64,000 nucleotides of DNA. Source: Coxiella endosymbiont of Amblyomma sculptum. GTDB lineage: Bacteria; Pseudomonadota; Gammaproteobacteria; Coxiellales; Coxiellaceae. The notes under the pieces are model-generated. The model saw nothing but the letters and a program-made list of their open reading frames with translations. It was not told the origin of the DNA and ran no database searches. Of the stretch, positions 49,691-59,523 are shown in pieces. A program made the translations under genes and the position numbers. Each line of letters begins with the position of its first letter. The first letter of the stretch is position 1. Where the stretch lies: NCBI RefSeq assembly GCF_009883795.1, contig NZ_CP033868.1, positions 369,501-433,500 on the forward strand. The letters are read 5' to 3'.

Positions 49691-50248
49691 TTATGATTTC
49701 CATTTAATACTACACCCCCGGCTTGGTTGTTGTTCGCGGTCTACAGGATTTCCAGAAAGCAGATTGTCCAATGCCCTTTTGAGATCTTGACCTGTAACGG
49801 GAGTCTTTTTTCCAGGACTCGATGAATCAAATCGGCCTCGATAAACACAAAGAAGATTGGAATCGAATATGTAGAAATCGGGGGTGCAGGCTGCTTGATA
49901 GGCTCGTGCGATTTCTTGGGTTTCGTCAAAAAGATACGGAAAGGAATAGTCGAATTTTTCGGCTGTAATTTTCATATTTTCAAGAGAATCTTCCGGATAG
50001 CTTTCGGCGTCGTTGGAGTTGATAGCAACAAAGTGGATACCTTTGGTGTGGTATCTTTTTGCTGTTTCAGATAATTTCTTTTGAATATGCTGAACAAAGG
50101 GACAATGGTTACAAATAAACATAACAACTGTTGCGATTTCAGATTTTAGTTGATTCAACGAACTTTCTTTTCCACTAACAACATCAGGAAGACTAAAATT
50201 CGGTGCTTTTGTCCCTAAAGGAATCATCTTAGAAGCAGTTAAAACCAT
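49691..50248 (-). CDS. Thioredoxin-fold protein of the AhpC/TSA-like family
   Basis: The 185-residue product starts with APNFSLPDVVSGKE, typical of the peroxiredoxin/thioredoxin-like superfamily. It has the motif FICNHCPFVQHI, where CNHC stands in the redox-active CxxC position. YDETQEIARAYQAACTPDFYIFD (here LFDETQ...) is the cis-proline side. This subfamily is found across bacteria as a small cytosolic thioredoxin-family protein of unknown substrate. No signal peptide is seen. It is convergent with greA. Confidence 0.85.
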   Translation of the reverse strand: MVLTASKMIPLGTKAPNFSLPDVVSGKESSLNQLKSEIATVVMFICNHCPFVQHIQKKLSETAKRYHTKGIHFVAINSNDAESYPEDSLENMKITAEKFDYSFPYLFDETQEIARAYQAACTPDFYIFDSNLLCVYRGRFDSSSPGKKTPVTGQDLKRALDNLLSGNPVDREQQPSRGCSIKWKS

Positions 50249-50366
50249 TATGATTTTCTCCTCGTTTTTTCTAAATTAATTGTTCTTGAGAGAATCGATA
50301 CACAAAATATACTACGACTCCTGTCTTTTCTCAAAGACAGGATAACGATTTCCGATAACTCGGAAA

Positions 50367-51635
50367 CTACAGTACGAATACAAAATTCTCCTTTAGTTTT
50401 TTCTTTATCAATTGATTTTTCAACTTTATGTACATAGGAACTCCTCCTCTATAAGGAGGATAGCTTTCTCCTTGAATGAGGGGCTCCAGATAGTGACGAC
50501 AAGACTCAGTAATTCCGAATCCATCTTTAGTAATAAAATTTTCCGGAACTCTGTATTCTGCATTAGCAACCCGAGATAAAGGAATGGTATCTATTCGCCA
50601 TTGATAATTCTGACTTTTTTCACGACAAATAGTGAGCATTATGTTAGATTTTTCCAACAGGGCATATTCGACAGCAGATTGCCCTAATGCGTACGCTTGA
50701 TCCAAATCTGTTTGTGAAGTGAGATGTCGGGCGGCACGTTGTAAATAGTCAGCTACTGCCCAATGATATTTAAATCCAAGACGTTTTTTAATAATACGAG
50801 CTAGAACAAGCGCAATACCTCCTAGTTGTTCATGCCCAAACGCGTCTTGAGACTTTGATTTTTCGATACATTGGCCGTTTGGACAACGAATCCCTTCTGA
50901 GGTCACAATTACACAGTACCCGTACCTATTCACTGTTTCTTTGACTTTTACAAGAAATACTTCGATTTGCAAAGGAATTTCCGGAAATAAAATTATATGC
51001 GGAGCATCATCGGGACAGTGTTTGCCTAATGCGGAAGCTGCAGCGATCCAACCAGTGTTTCGTCCCATAACTTCTAGAATAAAAACTTTAGTAGAAGTGG
51101 CGGCCATACCTTTGACATCTAAAGCAACTTCTTGCGTAGAAACAGCTACGTATTTGGCTACAGATCCAAATCCGGGACAATTGTTTGTAAATGGCAAATC
51201 ATTGTCGATTGTTTTCGGAAGCCCAATACAAACCAAAGGATTGTCTATATATTGACTCATTTGTGAAATTTTATAGATAGTATCTTGTGAATCTCCTCCA
51301 CCGTTATAAAACACATAACCTATATCGTGGGCTTTGAAAACTTCAAATAAACGTACGTATTGACTTTGATCTTTATCAATATCTGAAAGCTTGTAACGAC
51401 AGGAACCGAAAGCACTGGAAGGAGTATGAAGAAGAGCGGAAATGTCTTCTGGAGACTCTAGACTTGTATCAATAAGCTCTTCCTTTAAAGCTCCAATGAT
51501 TCCGTTTCGTCCAGCCAATACTTTACCGATCTTAAGAGGATATTTTTTGGCAGTTTGAATGACTCCACAGGCCGTTGCGTTAACAACTGCTGTAGCTCCA
51601 CCAGATTGCGCATAAAAGATGTTTTTTTTGTTCAC
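50367..51635 (-). CDS. pfp: 6-phosphofructokinase, pyrophosphate-dependent type
   Basis: The enzyme phosphorylates fructose 6-phosphate. Residues that mark the phosphoryl donor point to PPi rather than ATP: the loop NGGGDSQDT has Asp where ATP enzymes have the last Gly of GGDGS, and GLPKTIDNDLP has Lys where ATP enzymes have Gly (PGTIDND). VMGRNTGWIAA and GGIALVLARI are also family motifs. Length is 422 residues. PPi-PFK is known from Legionella-type bacteria and methylotrophs. It works reversibly, so it can serve glycolysis and gluconeogenesis. It is monocistronic. Confidence 0.9.
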   Translation of the reverse strand: MNKKNIFYAQSGGATAVVNATACGVIQTAKKYPLKIGKVLAGRNGIIGALKEELIDTSLESPEDISALLHTPSSAFGSCRYKLSDIDKDQSQYVRLFEVFKAHDIGYVFYNGGGDSQDTIYKISQMSQYIDNPLVCIGLPKTIDNDLPFTNNCPGFGSVAKYVAVSTQEVALDVKGMAATSTKVFILEVMGRNTGWIAAASALGKHCPDDAPHIILFPEIPLQIEVFLVKVKETVNRYGYCVIVTSEGIRCPNGQCIEKSKSQDAFGHEQLGGIALVLARIIKKRLGFKYHWAVADYLQRAARHLTSQTDLDQAYALGQSAVEYALLEKSNIMLTICREKSQNYQWRIDTIPLSRVANAEYRVPENFITKDGFGITESCRHYLEPLIQGESYPPYRGGVPMYIKLKNQLIKKKLKENFVFVL

Positions 51636-52097
51636 GATCGGTTTTTCTTTGGATTCAGAGAAGACAGTTATGACACGAAATCGTTAAATTGTCAAAGCTT
51701 CAATTTTTGAGTCGGAACGTTTTTAAAGAATGTCTGAAATCTAAAGGCGGTATAAGTAATCCTCATAAAATTCCTCTATAAATGCATTTTGGTGATTTAT
51801 AATGGAAATCTTCTGTATCGATCTCGTGAAACATTACCTGAGTAAATGGATTAAGACAAGTGAAAAAATCTCGTTGCATTTTGGGAGAGATCTGTTTTGA
51901 AACCAATCTGTAATAGTAAGAGCTATCAAATCTCGAATAAAAAGATATAAGAAATTTTGATATAGGTAGTGGTCCGATCAGAAAGACGAATGTCTAGATT
52001 TTAAATGACAATTTATCGATCCTATCTATAATAGTGGTAGACGAAGATTTTTAAACCTTTTACTAAAATTCTTACAATCCAATCTCGACAACAGCGG
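51636..52097. other. Gene-free spacer between pfp and the DedA/PAP2 gene
   Basis: About 460 bp without a supported gene. On the minus strand a stretch of some 75 codons (about 51770-51995) is free of stops and reads like a protein fragment with FLIGPLPISKF and FTCLNPFTQVMFHEID. It has no start codon arrangement I trust and no family I recognise, so it may be a relic. The remainder is stop-dense. Confidence 0.4.
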
Positions 52098-53876
52098 TCA
52101 CATGTAGAAGATGTTTTGTGCCTGTACAAAATAGGAGGATCGCTTAGATGTATCCAGAGTAAGATAAGGAAAATGGTATTTTGGTTTGTAGATTACAAAT
52201 TGTTCTACAGTAACTTGGATATCTTTTTTGTTACCAATCGTTTCCCTCCATCTTGCTTGCTTTAACGTTTGTGCAATATTATCCAATTGATCTGTCCATT
52301 GAATGTTGAAGAAAAGTTGATTAGGACGACAACCAAATTGGTTGGTTCGAAGAGTAGGCGCATATTGTAGAGAATTTTTCCACCAATCCTCAATAAGAAG
52401 ATTTCGAACAGAACAAAGAGATGTGTAGCAACGTTTCAGCATTCGGTATTCGGTTTTACCGAAAGAAAACCAAGAAAACACAATAGAAAAAATCAAAAAC
52501 ATCAACCATTGTAAATCCCCAAAAGTTTCTTGAGGATAACGTCGATACGAAACTATAGTACTTAATAAAATAGTAAATCCAAGAGACAAACCGCCTAAAA
52601 TGTCTTCTATCCAGTGTATTCCTAAGTACAGGCGAGAAAAACTTATCAAAAAAATTAAAACAATTAACAGGGTATAAGGAACCCAGTTCCACTTTTTAGA
52701 AATCTGCTGAGCTGTTAAAAAAGCAACAAAACCAAAAACGGAAAGACTAGACGCTACATGGCCACTAGGAAAAGCAAAAAAATGCTCTCGAATTGGAGAA
52801 TCTACCATAGGTCGTAGAGAATGAACCACATTTTTGAAAAAAAAGGTGAGACTCTCTGACATCAGAATAGCAGCTGCTAGGTGCGCTGCAGGACGAAAAA
52901 TACCTCTTGTAAAGAGAGCGACTAAAAGCAATAGAACGACGCTCGTTACTACTTTAACATCACCTAGCATTGTAATGAAAATGAGAATCCTATCGATGTT
53001 TTTTGATTGCAGGTTTTTTTGTAAAAAATATAACGAAAACTCGTTACAATTAATTAGAGGTCCTTGTACCGTAGTGATGACAGCTAATACGACAAAGAAA
53101 AAAAGACTTAAAAACGCGAGAATCAACATGGTCAATTGGCGGTGGTCCTGTGGAATTTTACGATTGGTGATCATTTGCAATAAAAAGCGGGAGGAATAAC
53201 GACACTGTAGCCATATCCACAAACGATTGATAGTGCGATCGATTACGGATATGAAAAATCTGAAAAATCTCTGAATAACCAAAAAAATTAGCCAAATCAA
53301 AACAATAGTGGAGAATCCTATTAATAGGAATATCGCTATTGTGCGATAAGGCAGCTGCAAAGATGCTGCACCAAAAATTGTTCCCGGCAGTAAGTAAGCA
53401 GTCGCCCAAAATATTGTTGAAGGAATAGCTGCGAGAAAAAATCGCAACCAACTCATCTTTAAAAGCCCTGCGATTAGAGGAACAGAACTCCTTACAGGAC
53501 CGACAAAACGGCCAATTAAGATACTTTTCCCTCCATGTTTTTTAAAAAAATCTTCTCCCATTTGTAACCATTGAGGATATCGTTTAAACGGCCAAATCTG
53601 ATAGAGACGTTTACTCGCATTACAGTGTTTTCCTATAGAAAATCCAATAGTATCTCCCATTAACGCTCCTATCGAAGCCCAAAGTAGAGTAACGTCTGGA
53701 GAGATTGTACCGCGACCTACTAAAATTCCAATGATTGACATAGTCACAGAGCCAGGAATAATGGTTCCAACTACAGGAAGAGATTCAAAGAACGCAATAA
53801 GAAAAACAAACAATACTCCAGAATGAATATGAGATTGTAAATAACAATTAATTTTCGCAAGACAATGTGCAGTCAT
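52098..53876 (-). CDS. DedA membrane protein fused to a PAP2 phosphatase, with LssY-like end
   Basis: The 592-residue membrane protein has three parts. Residues 1-200 are a DedA/SNARE-associated domain with FFESLPVVGTIIPGS, GDTIGFSIG and GRFVGPVRSSVPLIAG. Residues 260-450 are a PAP2 lipid-phosphatase domain with LRPM, the catalytic FPSGHVASS and SRLYLGIHWIEDILGG. The C-terminal part has FNIQWTDQLDNIAQTLKQARW, as in LssY C-terminal domains, but it ends about 60 residues later and may be shortened. Likely roles are lipid carrier (undecaprenyl phosphate) transport and dephosphorylation. It lies upstream of nothing on its strand but just downstream of lipA. Confidence 0.87.
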   Translation of the reverse strand: MTAHCLAKINCYLQSHIHSGVLFVFLIAFFESLPVVGTIIPGSVTMSIIGILVGRGTISPDVTLLWASIGALMGDTIGFSIGKHCNASKRLYQIWPFKRYPQWLQMGEDFFKKHGGKSILIGRFVGPVRSSVPLIAGLLKMSWLRFFLAAIPSTIFWATAYLLPGTIFGAASLQLPYRTIAIFLLIGFSTIVLIWLIFLVIQRFFRFFISVIDRTINRLWIWLQCRYSSRFLLQMITNRKIPQDHRQLTMLILAFLSLFFFVVLAVITTVQGPLINCNEFSLYFLQKNLQSKNIDRILIFITMLGDVKVVTSVVLLLLVALFTRGIFRPAAHLAAAILMSESLTFFFKNVVHSLRPMVDSPIREHFFAFPSGHVASSLSVFGFVAFLTAQQISKKWNWVPYTLLIVLIFLISFSRLYLGIHWIEDILGGLSLGFTILLSTIVSYRRYPQETFGDLQWLMFLIFSIVFSWFSFGKTEYRMLKRCYTSLCSVRNLLIEDWWKNSLQYAPTLRTNQFGCRPNQLFFNIQWTDQLDNIAQTLKQARWRETIGNKKDIQVTVEQFVIYKPKYHFPYLTLDTSKRSSYFVQAQNIFYM

Positions 53877-53890
53877 TTGTTATTGTTATT

Positions 53891-54859
53891 TTATGTAATA
53901 GAGTTTACAAAATCCGCACATTGTTTCGCTTGCAAATCAGCATGATACGAAGAACGAACCAACGGACCGCTAGAGACAGCGATAAATCCTAAATTTCTTG
54001 CGAGTTCGCCCAGTTCGTGAAATTCCAGGGGTTTTACGTAGCGATCAACCGGAATGTGATAGCGAGTAGGTTGTAAGTATTGTCCAAGTGTCATCATATC
54101 GACATTGTGTTTTCGTAAGTCTTTCATCACAGATTTCACTTCTGTATGTGTTTCTCCAAGACCCAGCATTATTCCAGATTTTGTGGGGATGTTAGGAAAA
54201 TTTTCTTTAAATTTTTTCAATAAAGTTAATGACCATTGGTAGTCAGCACCGGGACGAACTTTTTTGTACAATCGCGGGATAGTTTCGATATTGTGATTGA
54301 AAATATTTGGTAATCCCTTAGGGAAGATACTCAAAGCCTTCTCCATGCGTCCGCGAAAATCAGGAACTAGAATTTCAATTTTAATATTCGGATTTTGTTT
54401 TCGGATAGAGTTGACGCATTGTACGTAATGCAAAGCTCCCCCATCTCGCAAATCGTCTCGATCCACTGATGTGATCACTACATATTTCAATCTCATGAGA
54501 TTTATGACGTTAGCCAAATTGTTCGGTTCCTTAGGATCAAGTGGATCGGGTCGTCCATGACCAACATTACAAAAGCTACAACGTCTCGTACATTTATCCC
54601 CCATAATCATAAAAGTGGCAGTACCGTGACCAAAACATTCATTTAAATTAGGGCAAGAAGCTTCTTCACAAACTGTTACTAGTTTATTATTTCGGAGTAA
54701 TTTTTTTAGATTTTTGATTTTATTGCCATTAACAGACAAACGAACGCGAATCCAATCAGGTTTTTGAAGAGGAGGAATATCGGTGTTCTCTATTTTAATA
54801 GGAATACGCGATAATTTCTCTTTTCCAAAAACCTTTTGAGTTACACTATACTGTGACAT
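53891..54859 (-). CDS. lipA: Lipoyl synthase
   Basis: LipA is a radical-SAM enzyme that inserts two sulfurs into protein-bound octanoate. Both cluster motifs are intact: the auxiliary cluster [12 protein letters not shown] and the SAM cluster [28 protein letters not shown] and RSSYHA (the end RSSY segment) are also conserved. Length is 322 residues, as in E. coli. The start at 54859 overlaps the lipB end by 14 bp. Together with LipB it provides the lipoyl group of the E2 encoded at 33 kb. Confidence 0.97.
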   Translation of the reverse strand: MSQYSVTQKVFGKEKLSRIPIKIENTDIPPLQKPDWIRVRLSVNGNKIKNLKKLLRNNKLVTVCEEASCPNLNECFGHGTATFMIMGDKCTRRCSFCNVGHGRPDPLDPKEPNNLANVINLMRLKYVVITSVDRDDLRDGGALHYVQCVNSIRKQNPNIKIEILVPDFRGRMEKALSIFPKGLPNIFNHNIETIPRLYKKVRPGADYQWSLTLLKKFKENFPNIPTKSGIMLGLGETHTEVKSVMKDLRKHNVDMMTLGQYLQPTRYHIPVDRYVKPLEFHELGELARNLGFIAVSSGPLVRSSYHADLQAKQCADFVNSIT

Positions 54860-55517
54860 TGGTAAAGAACTCTAATGTAGTTTCTCCTTTTATAACGGGT
54901 TTCCTGTATCCGAAATTCTCTAAAAGAGATGTTGTCATGGTTCGACGAACCATGGACACACTGACATTCTTCAAATAGTTACATATTTGTGTTACAACTA
55001 ATCCTTCAATCCCACAGGGATTGATATAAGTAAAAGGAGTCAAATCCATTGATACATTACAAGCCAATCCATGATAACTCCATCCATTACGTACACGAAG
55101 ACCTATGGAACATATTTTTGCTTTTTCAATATAGACACCAGGAGCTGTCGTATCTCCTTGAGCGTTATTAATACCTAATTGTTTTAAAGAGTCGATAACA
55201 GTTTGTTCGATGGTACGTACAAAAGGTCGAGTCTTAAGACCAAGACGTTTGAGATCAAGTAGAAGATATACAATGAGCTGTCCTGGTCCATGGTAAGTAA
55301 TTTGTCCGCCCCGATCACACCGCACAAGAGCAATCTCTTGGATTTTTTCTGCTCGGCCCAATTTTCCAGATAATCCGTTCGTAAAAACCGGAAAATGTTC
55401 TAACATCCAAACCTCATCCGGAGTAGTAGGGTCTCGCTGAGATGTAAATTCTCGCATAGCTCTCCACACAGTCAGATACGAAGTTGTCTGATCAAACTGG
55501 CGAATAATGACGTCCAC
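54846..55517 (-). CDS. lipB: Octanoyl-ACP:protein octanoyltransferase
   Basis: LipB transfers octanoate from ACP to the lipoyl domain. [41 protein letters not shown] with the conserved Lys, and INPCGIEGL with the catalytic Cys are present. I start at GTG 55517 ([16 protein letters not shown], 223 residues), which matches the family N-terminus. The frame stays open to a TTG at 55649 with a hydrophobic stretch that is not family-like, and an ATG at 55577 is a third choice. It is co-transcribed with lipA. ybeD, often placed between dacA and lipB, is missing. Confidence 0.93.
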   Translation of the reverse strand: MDVIIRQFDQTTSYLTVWRAMREFTSQRDPTTPDEVWMLEHFPVFTNGLSGKLGRAEKIQEIALVRCDRGGQITYHGPGQLIVYLLLDLKRLGLKTRPFVRTIEQTVIDSLKQLGINNAQGDTTAPGVYIEKAKICSIGLRVRNGWSYHGLACNVSMDLTPFTYINPCGIEGLVVTQICNYLKNVSVSMVRRTMTTSLLENFGYRKPVIKGETTLEFFTNVTV

Positions 55518-55893
55518 GTCAGTGTTGTACTCAGTAAAAAGTTTTATAAAAAATTTTAGAACACGACAGTGTATCATAAAATTTAACGTCAATACGCTAA
55601 AAAATAAAGATACAGAAAATACAAGGACGATTTTCTTAGGAATACACAAAATTCCTACTTTCTATTTTAGAAATTTGTGCTGGATCCACACAAATGCGAT
55701 CTTAGTAATTTTTCTTGTGAAGTTTTTTCTCGAGTCCTTCTGATTTTTATTGGCGATTTTAAGTTGTATACAGATTAAAAATTGGTAAATTTATTGCGCG
55801 TACAACATAAATAACACGATAACAATATGAAGTTGTGAAACAAATCTGTAAAAATCTACAGTAAAAAAATGACAGAAAATTCGTATTTTCTCT

Positions 55894-57171
55894 TCACAAG
55901 AAGTTACTAAAAACCTCTCTAAAAAAGAGAACAATACGATCCAGGATGCGAGATAACAGATTCGCCGAAGGATCTTCTTGTAATGCAATCAAGGGAGCTG
56001 CGGCGATTGTTCTTCCTTGAAGTACAACTCTGATTATCCCATAAGATTGATCTTTTTTTAGTGGTGCGTATAACGGTTCCAAAAATTGGATGGTAGTTTC
56101 TAGATTTTTTTCACTTCCTACAGGGATAGTAGTATATAAAGAATTGGATATACCAAAATCAACATATTTTTTTTCACCCAGCCAAACGCGTTTTTGAGTG
56201 ATAATAGGTACATAAGCATTAAAAAACCGTTGAGTCTTATAAAAATGAAATCCGTAATTCAATAAGATTTCAGAATCGTTCAAACGGGCGTGGTCGGTAG
56301 GCGCTCCTAATACTACAGAAATCAATCGCATTCCTCTTCGTTGTGCAGAAGCAATCAGACAATAACCCGCTTTTTCGGTATATCCTGTTTTCAAACCGTC
56401 TACAGAATTATCACGCCACAACAGACGATTGTGATTTGGTTGTTTAATACCGTTATAAGTTAGCCATCTTTCAGAAAAAAAGTGGTAGTACTCTGGAAAT
56501 TGTTTGATAAGAGCTCGAGTTAAAAGAGCCATATCATAGGCACTAGAATAGTGATTTGGATAAGGTAATCCTGTGGAGTTTGCGTAGTGCGAATTTTTCA
56601 TTCCAAGGCTTTGCGCTGTCTGATTCATCATTTGGGTAAAAGTCTCTTCCGATCCTGCAATACGTTGAGCCATCGTTACACAGGCATCATTTCCGGAAGC
56701 AACGATAATACCTCGAATGAGAGAATTGATCGGAACATTCGAACCTTCTTTTAAGAACATTCGAGATCCTTTTGTACGCCATGCACCAATTCCGACTATC
56801 GCCTTATCTTCCAGTAAGCGCAATTGCTCATTCTTTAGTGATTGGAATGTCAAGTAAAGCGTCATTAGCTTAGTTAAGCTTGCAGGTTGAAGGGTCCGAT
56901 CCATATTTTTCTCGGCAATTACAACTCCGGATTTAGCATCCATTAATACATAGCTTTTAGTGTTTAAATTAGGAGGGGGTGGTATCAAAGGTGATAGTAT
57001 CGTGCATTTTGGATTTATCATAGGAAACCTTAAGATCAAGATTTTCCGATCGAAATTGTTTGCATTTTTATGGACTGTTTTGGTTATAAAAGTAACGGCC
57101 ATTCCGGAAAAAAAAGATAGAAGAACTACAAAAAAAATGATGAGTTTTGCACGTGAAGATAAAAAATTCAT
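55894..57171 (-). CDS. dacA: D-alanyl-D-alanine carboxypeptidase (PBP5/6 type)
   Basis: This penicillin-binding protein trims pentapeptides in the periplasm. The three active-site motifs are present: SxxK in PASLTKLM, SGN in VASGNDACV and KTG in GLKTGYTEKAG. An N-terminal uncleaved or cleavable signal segment spans roughly residues 10-30, and the C-terminus ends in an amphipathic helix (RILDRIVLFFREVF) that should anchor it to the inner membrane. The ATG at 57171 gives 425 residues; the frame opens 12 codons earlier at 57207. It precedes lipB-lipA with ybeD lost. Confidence 0.95.
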   Translation of the reverse strand: MNFLSSRAKLIIFFVVLLSFFSGMAVTFITKTVHKNANNFDRKILILRFPMINPKCTILSPLIPPPPNLNTKSYVLMDAKSGVVIAEKNMDRTLQPASLTKLMTLYLTFQSLKNEQLRLLEDKAIVGIGAWRTKGSRMFLKEGSNVPINSLIRGIIVASGNDACVTMAQRIAGSEETFTQMMNQTAQSLGMKNSHYANSTGLPYPNHYSSAYDMALLTRALIKQFPEYYHFFSERWLTYNGIKQPNHNRLLWRDNSVDGLKTGYTEKAGYCLIASAQRRGMRLISVVLGAPTDHARLNDSEILLNYGFHFYKTQRFFNAYVPIITQKRVWLGEKKYVDFGISNSLYTTIPVGSEKNLETTIQFLEPLYAPLKKDQSYGIIRVVLQGRTIAAAPLIALQEDPSANLLSRILDRIVLFFREVFSNFL

Positions 57172-57364
57172 GATCTCAATCGTAATAAATTCATATCGCG
57201 TTTTCAATATTGATTTCGTATGGAGTTTCTCAAATCTCTTAGTCTTTGAATAAAGATAATTAGATGCAATTTTGCGACTTATTTAAAATGATCTATTATT
57301 AATGGAATGTAATCGAATAACACCATACAATTACAATTTCTTTTACGGTATAAAATAGAGATTA

Positions 57365-57799
57365 ATGGCTATCGAAAAAACTTTATCAATTATTAAACCG
57401 GATGCAGTTGCCAAGAATGTTATTGGCGAGATTTGTAGACGTTTCGAACGAGCGCATCTAAAGATCATTGCAGCAAGAATGCAATATTTAAGCGAGGAAC
57501 AGGCTAAAAAATTCTATATCGTTCATAAAAAGAAGTTATTTTATAGAGCATTAATCGCATTTATGACTCAAGGTCCAATTATGGTGCAAGTTTTAGAAGG
57601 TGAAAACGCGATTACCAAAAATCGAAAACTTATGGGAGCTACAAATCCTAGAGAGGCAGATCCGGGGACCATCCGAGCTGATTTTGCGGATTCTATCAAT
57701 GCAAACGCTGTACATGGTTCTGATAGTTACAAAACAGCAAAAGAGGAAATTTCTTTTTTCTTTAAACCAGAGGAAATCTTTTCAACAAGTGTTTCTTGA
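57365..57799 (+). CDS. ndk: Nucleoside diphosphate kinase
   Basis: Ndk balances nucleoside triphosphates using a phospho-histidine. The family start [15 protein letters not shown], the [16 protein letters not shown] block and the active-site His in NAVHGSDS are complete. Length is 144 residues, as usual. The last seven residues diverge. Its 3' end overlaps the proposed GTG start of the prenyl synthase gene by 11 bp, indicating an operon. In many relatives ndk is also near rodZ/hisS. Confidence 0.97.
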   Translation: MAIEKTLSIIKPDAVAKNVIGEICRRFERAHLKIIAARMQYLSEEQAKKFYIVHKKKLFYRALIAFMTQGPIMVQVLEGENAITKNRKLMGATNPREADPGTIRADFADSINANAVHGSDSYKTAKEEISFFFKPEEIFSTSVS

Positions 57800-58601
57800 A
57801 CAAACGCCGAATTCTATCTTGGAGTATCAAAATCACATTAATTGTCAATTGGACAATTTACTACCAGATCTAACGCTACCTCCTAGATTGCTACATCGGG
57901 CAATGCGCTACACTGTTATGTCCAAAGGAAAGAGATTGCGTCCACTATTGGTATACGCCATTGGACTTTTTTTTAAAGTCGATCCAAATCAAATGGATAA
58001 TGCGGCGTGTGCTGTTGAACTCATTCATTGTTATTCATTGGTTCACGATGATTTGATGGATAAAGACGATTATCGTCGAGGTAGGCTTAGTTGTCACAGA
58101 GCTTTTGATGAGGGAACGGCTATACTAGTTGGTGATGCTCTACAATCATTAGCCTTCGAAGTATTGGCTCGAGAAAACAATCCTCGTCTAGTGTCTACCC
58201 TAGCACACGCTTCCGGTTCTTTAGGTATGGTTGGTGGCCAACAACTTGATTTACAACAACTCAATTTATTGGATAAGAATGCAAATAAAGAAAATATCTA
58301 TCGATTAAAAACTGGTGCTTTGTTTCGTGCTGCCGTTGAATTAGGTGTTCTTTGTGCCAAGTGCTCAAATGAAATTCTATTCCAGAAATTTCGAAAATTG
58401 GGCGTCATTATCGGATTGATTGTACAATGGCGAGACGATTTAGACGACCGGTGCAGTTTGGAGACTAAAACACGCAATTTTATTGAAAGACGTGTTCAGT
58501 TGCTATACAAGAAAATAGAACAACTGGTTTCTGAATTGAATGGAAATACCGATTTCATTAATCTGGTAATTAATTTTCTGCGAGAAAAATCCCTTTCTTA
58601 A
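57789..58601 (+). CDS. ispA: Short-chain polyprenyl diphosphate synthase (IspA-like), unusual Asp-rich motifs
   Basis: The protein matches farnesyl diphosphate synthases in [54 protein letters not shown] and [14 protein letters not shown]. The first Asp-rich motif reads [12 protein letters not shown], two residues shorter than the bacterial FPP-synthase form DDLPxMDxDDLRRG. The second motif DDLDD is followed by a shortened loop that lacks the usual GKxxGxDxxxxKxT. The best start is GTG 57789 inside ndk (270 residues); no ATG is available nearby. Product chain length may differ from C15, or activity may be weakened. Confidence 0.85.
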   Translation: MFLEQTPNSILEYQNHINCQLDNLLPDLTLPPRLLHRAMRYTVMSKGKRLRPLLVYAIGLFFKVDPNQMDNAACAVELIHCYSLVHDDLMDKDDYRRGRLSCHRAFDEGTAILVGDALQSLAFEVLARENNPRLVSTLAHASGSLGMVGGQQLDLQQLNLLDKNANKENIYRLKTGALFRAAVELGVLCAKCSNEILFQKFRKLGVIIGLIVQWRDDLDDRCSLETKTRNFIERRVQLLYKKIEQLVSELNGNTDFINLVINFLREKSLS

Positions 58602-58905
58602 AATCTCATTGATCCGGCAGAATTCGGTGTATTTGTATTCTCCATCCTAATAACATACCTATCTCATTTGTTTGTAAAACGTTTCTTTTTTATTTTTATC
58701 GACAATTTTCCAGTTCCAAACAAGAAATTTCTAGTTTTTTTTCGACTAAAATTAAGATAAAACGATAGATTTGAAAATATTTTCGATGATTGCAATTCGG
58801 TTTTTTCTGATCGTTTCTTTGGCTGGACAATCAACACACCAATAGATTAATCATCAATTTAAGATATAATACTGCGATTAATTGTTCATCGTAGGAAAGA
58901 AGATA

Positions 58906-59499
58906 ATGTGGCGGGTCGCCACAATTGCAGGTATGGAAATCGACAACAATACTGTACACATCGCCGACAAGATAACACCGGGGATATTATTACGTGAAGC
59001 CCGTCGGGCTAAGAATCTTCAGTATGAAGAAGTAGCAAAACAAGTTCATTTAAGTGTCCAGTGGATAAAAAATTTGGAGAAAGATGATTATTCTCAAGCC
59101 CCTGCTTTGATTTACGTACGAGGTTATCTACGAGCTTATGCCCGTTGTGTTGGACTTGAACCGGAGGAGATTATATCCGTATTCGATTCTTTAGCTTTAC
59201 ATAAAGAGTTTGAGCGAACTAAAGCGCTTAAGACACAATCAGTGAAACATCGAGAAATTCCAATAATTGCGCGTTCAACTCGAATGATTCCGGCGAGTTG
59301 GAAAACAATCTCTTGGGTCACTTTATTGACCTTAGTCGTCTTAATTACAATAGTTGGTGTTTGTTGGCAAGGAAAGAAACATCCAATTAGCGAGATGAAC
59401 TCCATTAATACTGGTGGAGATACTATCGAGCCAAAATTCACAAAAGATCGTCCAGAAACAGAAACTAACACTGTATTCAATACGGATAATGGAAAATAA
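58906..59499 (+). CDS. rodZ: RodZ-like cytoskeletal protein lacking the periplasmic domain
   Basis: RodZ links MreB to the cell-elongation machinery. The N-terminal helix-turn-helix has LLREARRAKNLQYEEVAKQVHL and ALIYVRGYLRAYARCVGLEP. A basic juxtamembrane part and one membrane segment (about residues 145-165, WVTLLTLVVLITIVGV) follow. Only about 30 residues come after the membrane, so the usual C-terminal beta domain (DUF4115) is missing. I use the ATG at 58906 with AGGAAAG upstream (197 residues). It precedes hisS by 24 bp. ispG, normally between them, is absent. Confidence 0.82.
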   Translation: MWRVATIAGMEIDNNTVHIADKITPGILLREARRAKNLQYEEVAKQVHLSVQWIKNLEKDDYSQAPALIYVRGYLRAYARCVGLEPEEIISVFDSLALHKEFERTKALKTQSVKHREIPIIARSTRMIPASWKTISWVTLLTLVVLITIVGVCWQGKKHPISEMNSINTGGDTIEPKFTKDRPETETNTVFNTDNGK

Positions 59500-59523
59500 G
59501 AGATTGTTTCTAGGAAAAGTAAT

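Noticed and set aside
51770-51995. Stop-free minus-strand stretch of about 75 codons between pfp and the DedA/PAP2 gene
   Set aside because: No credible start, no family recognised; noted only as a possible relic.
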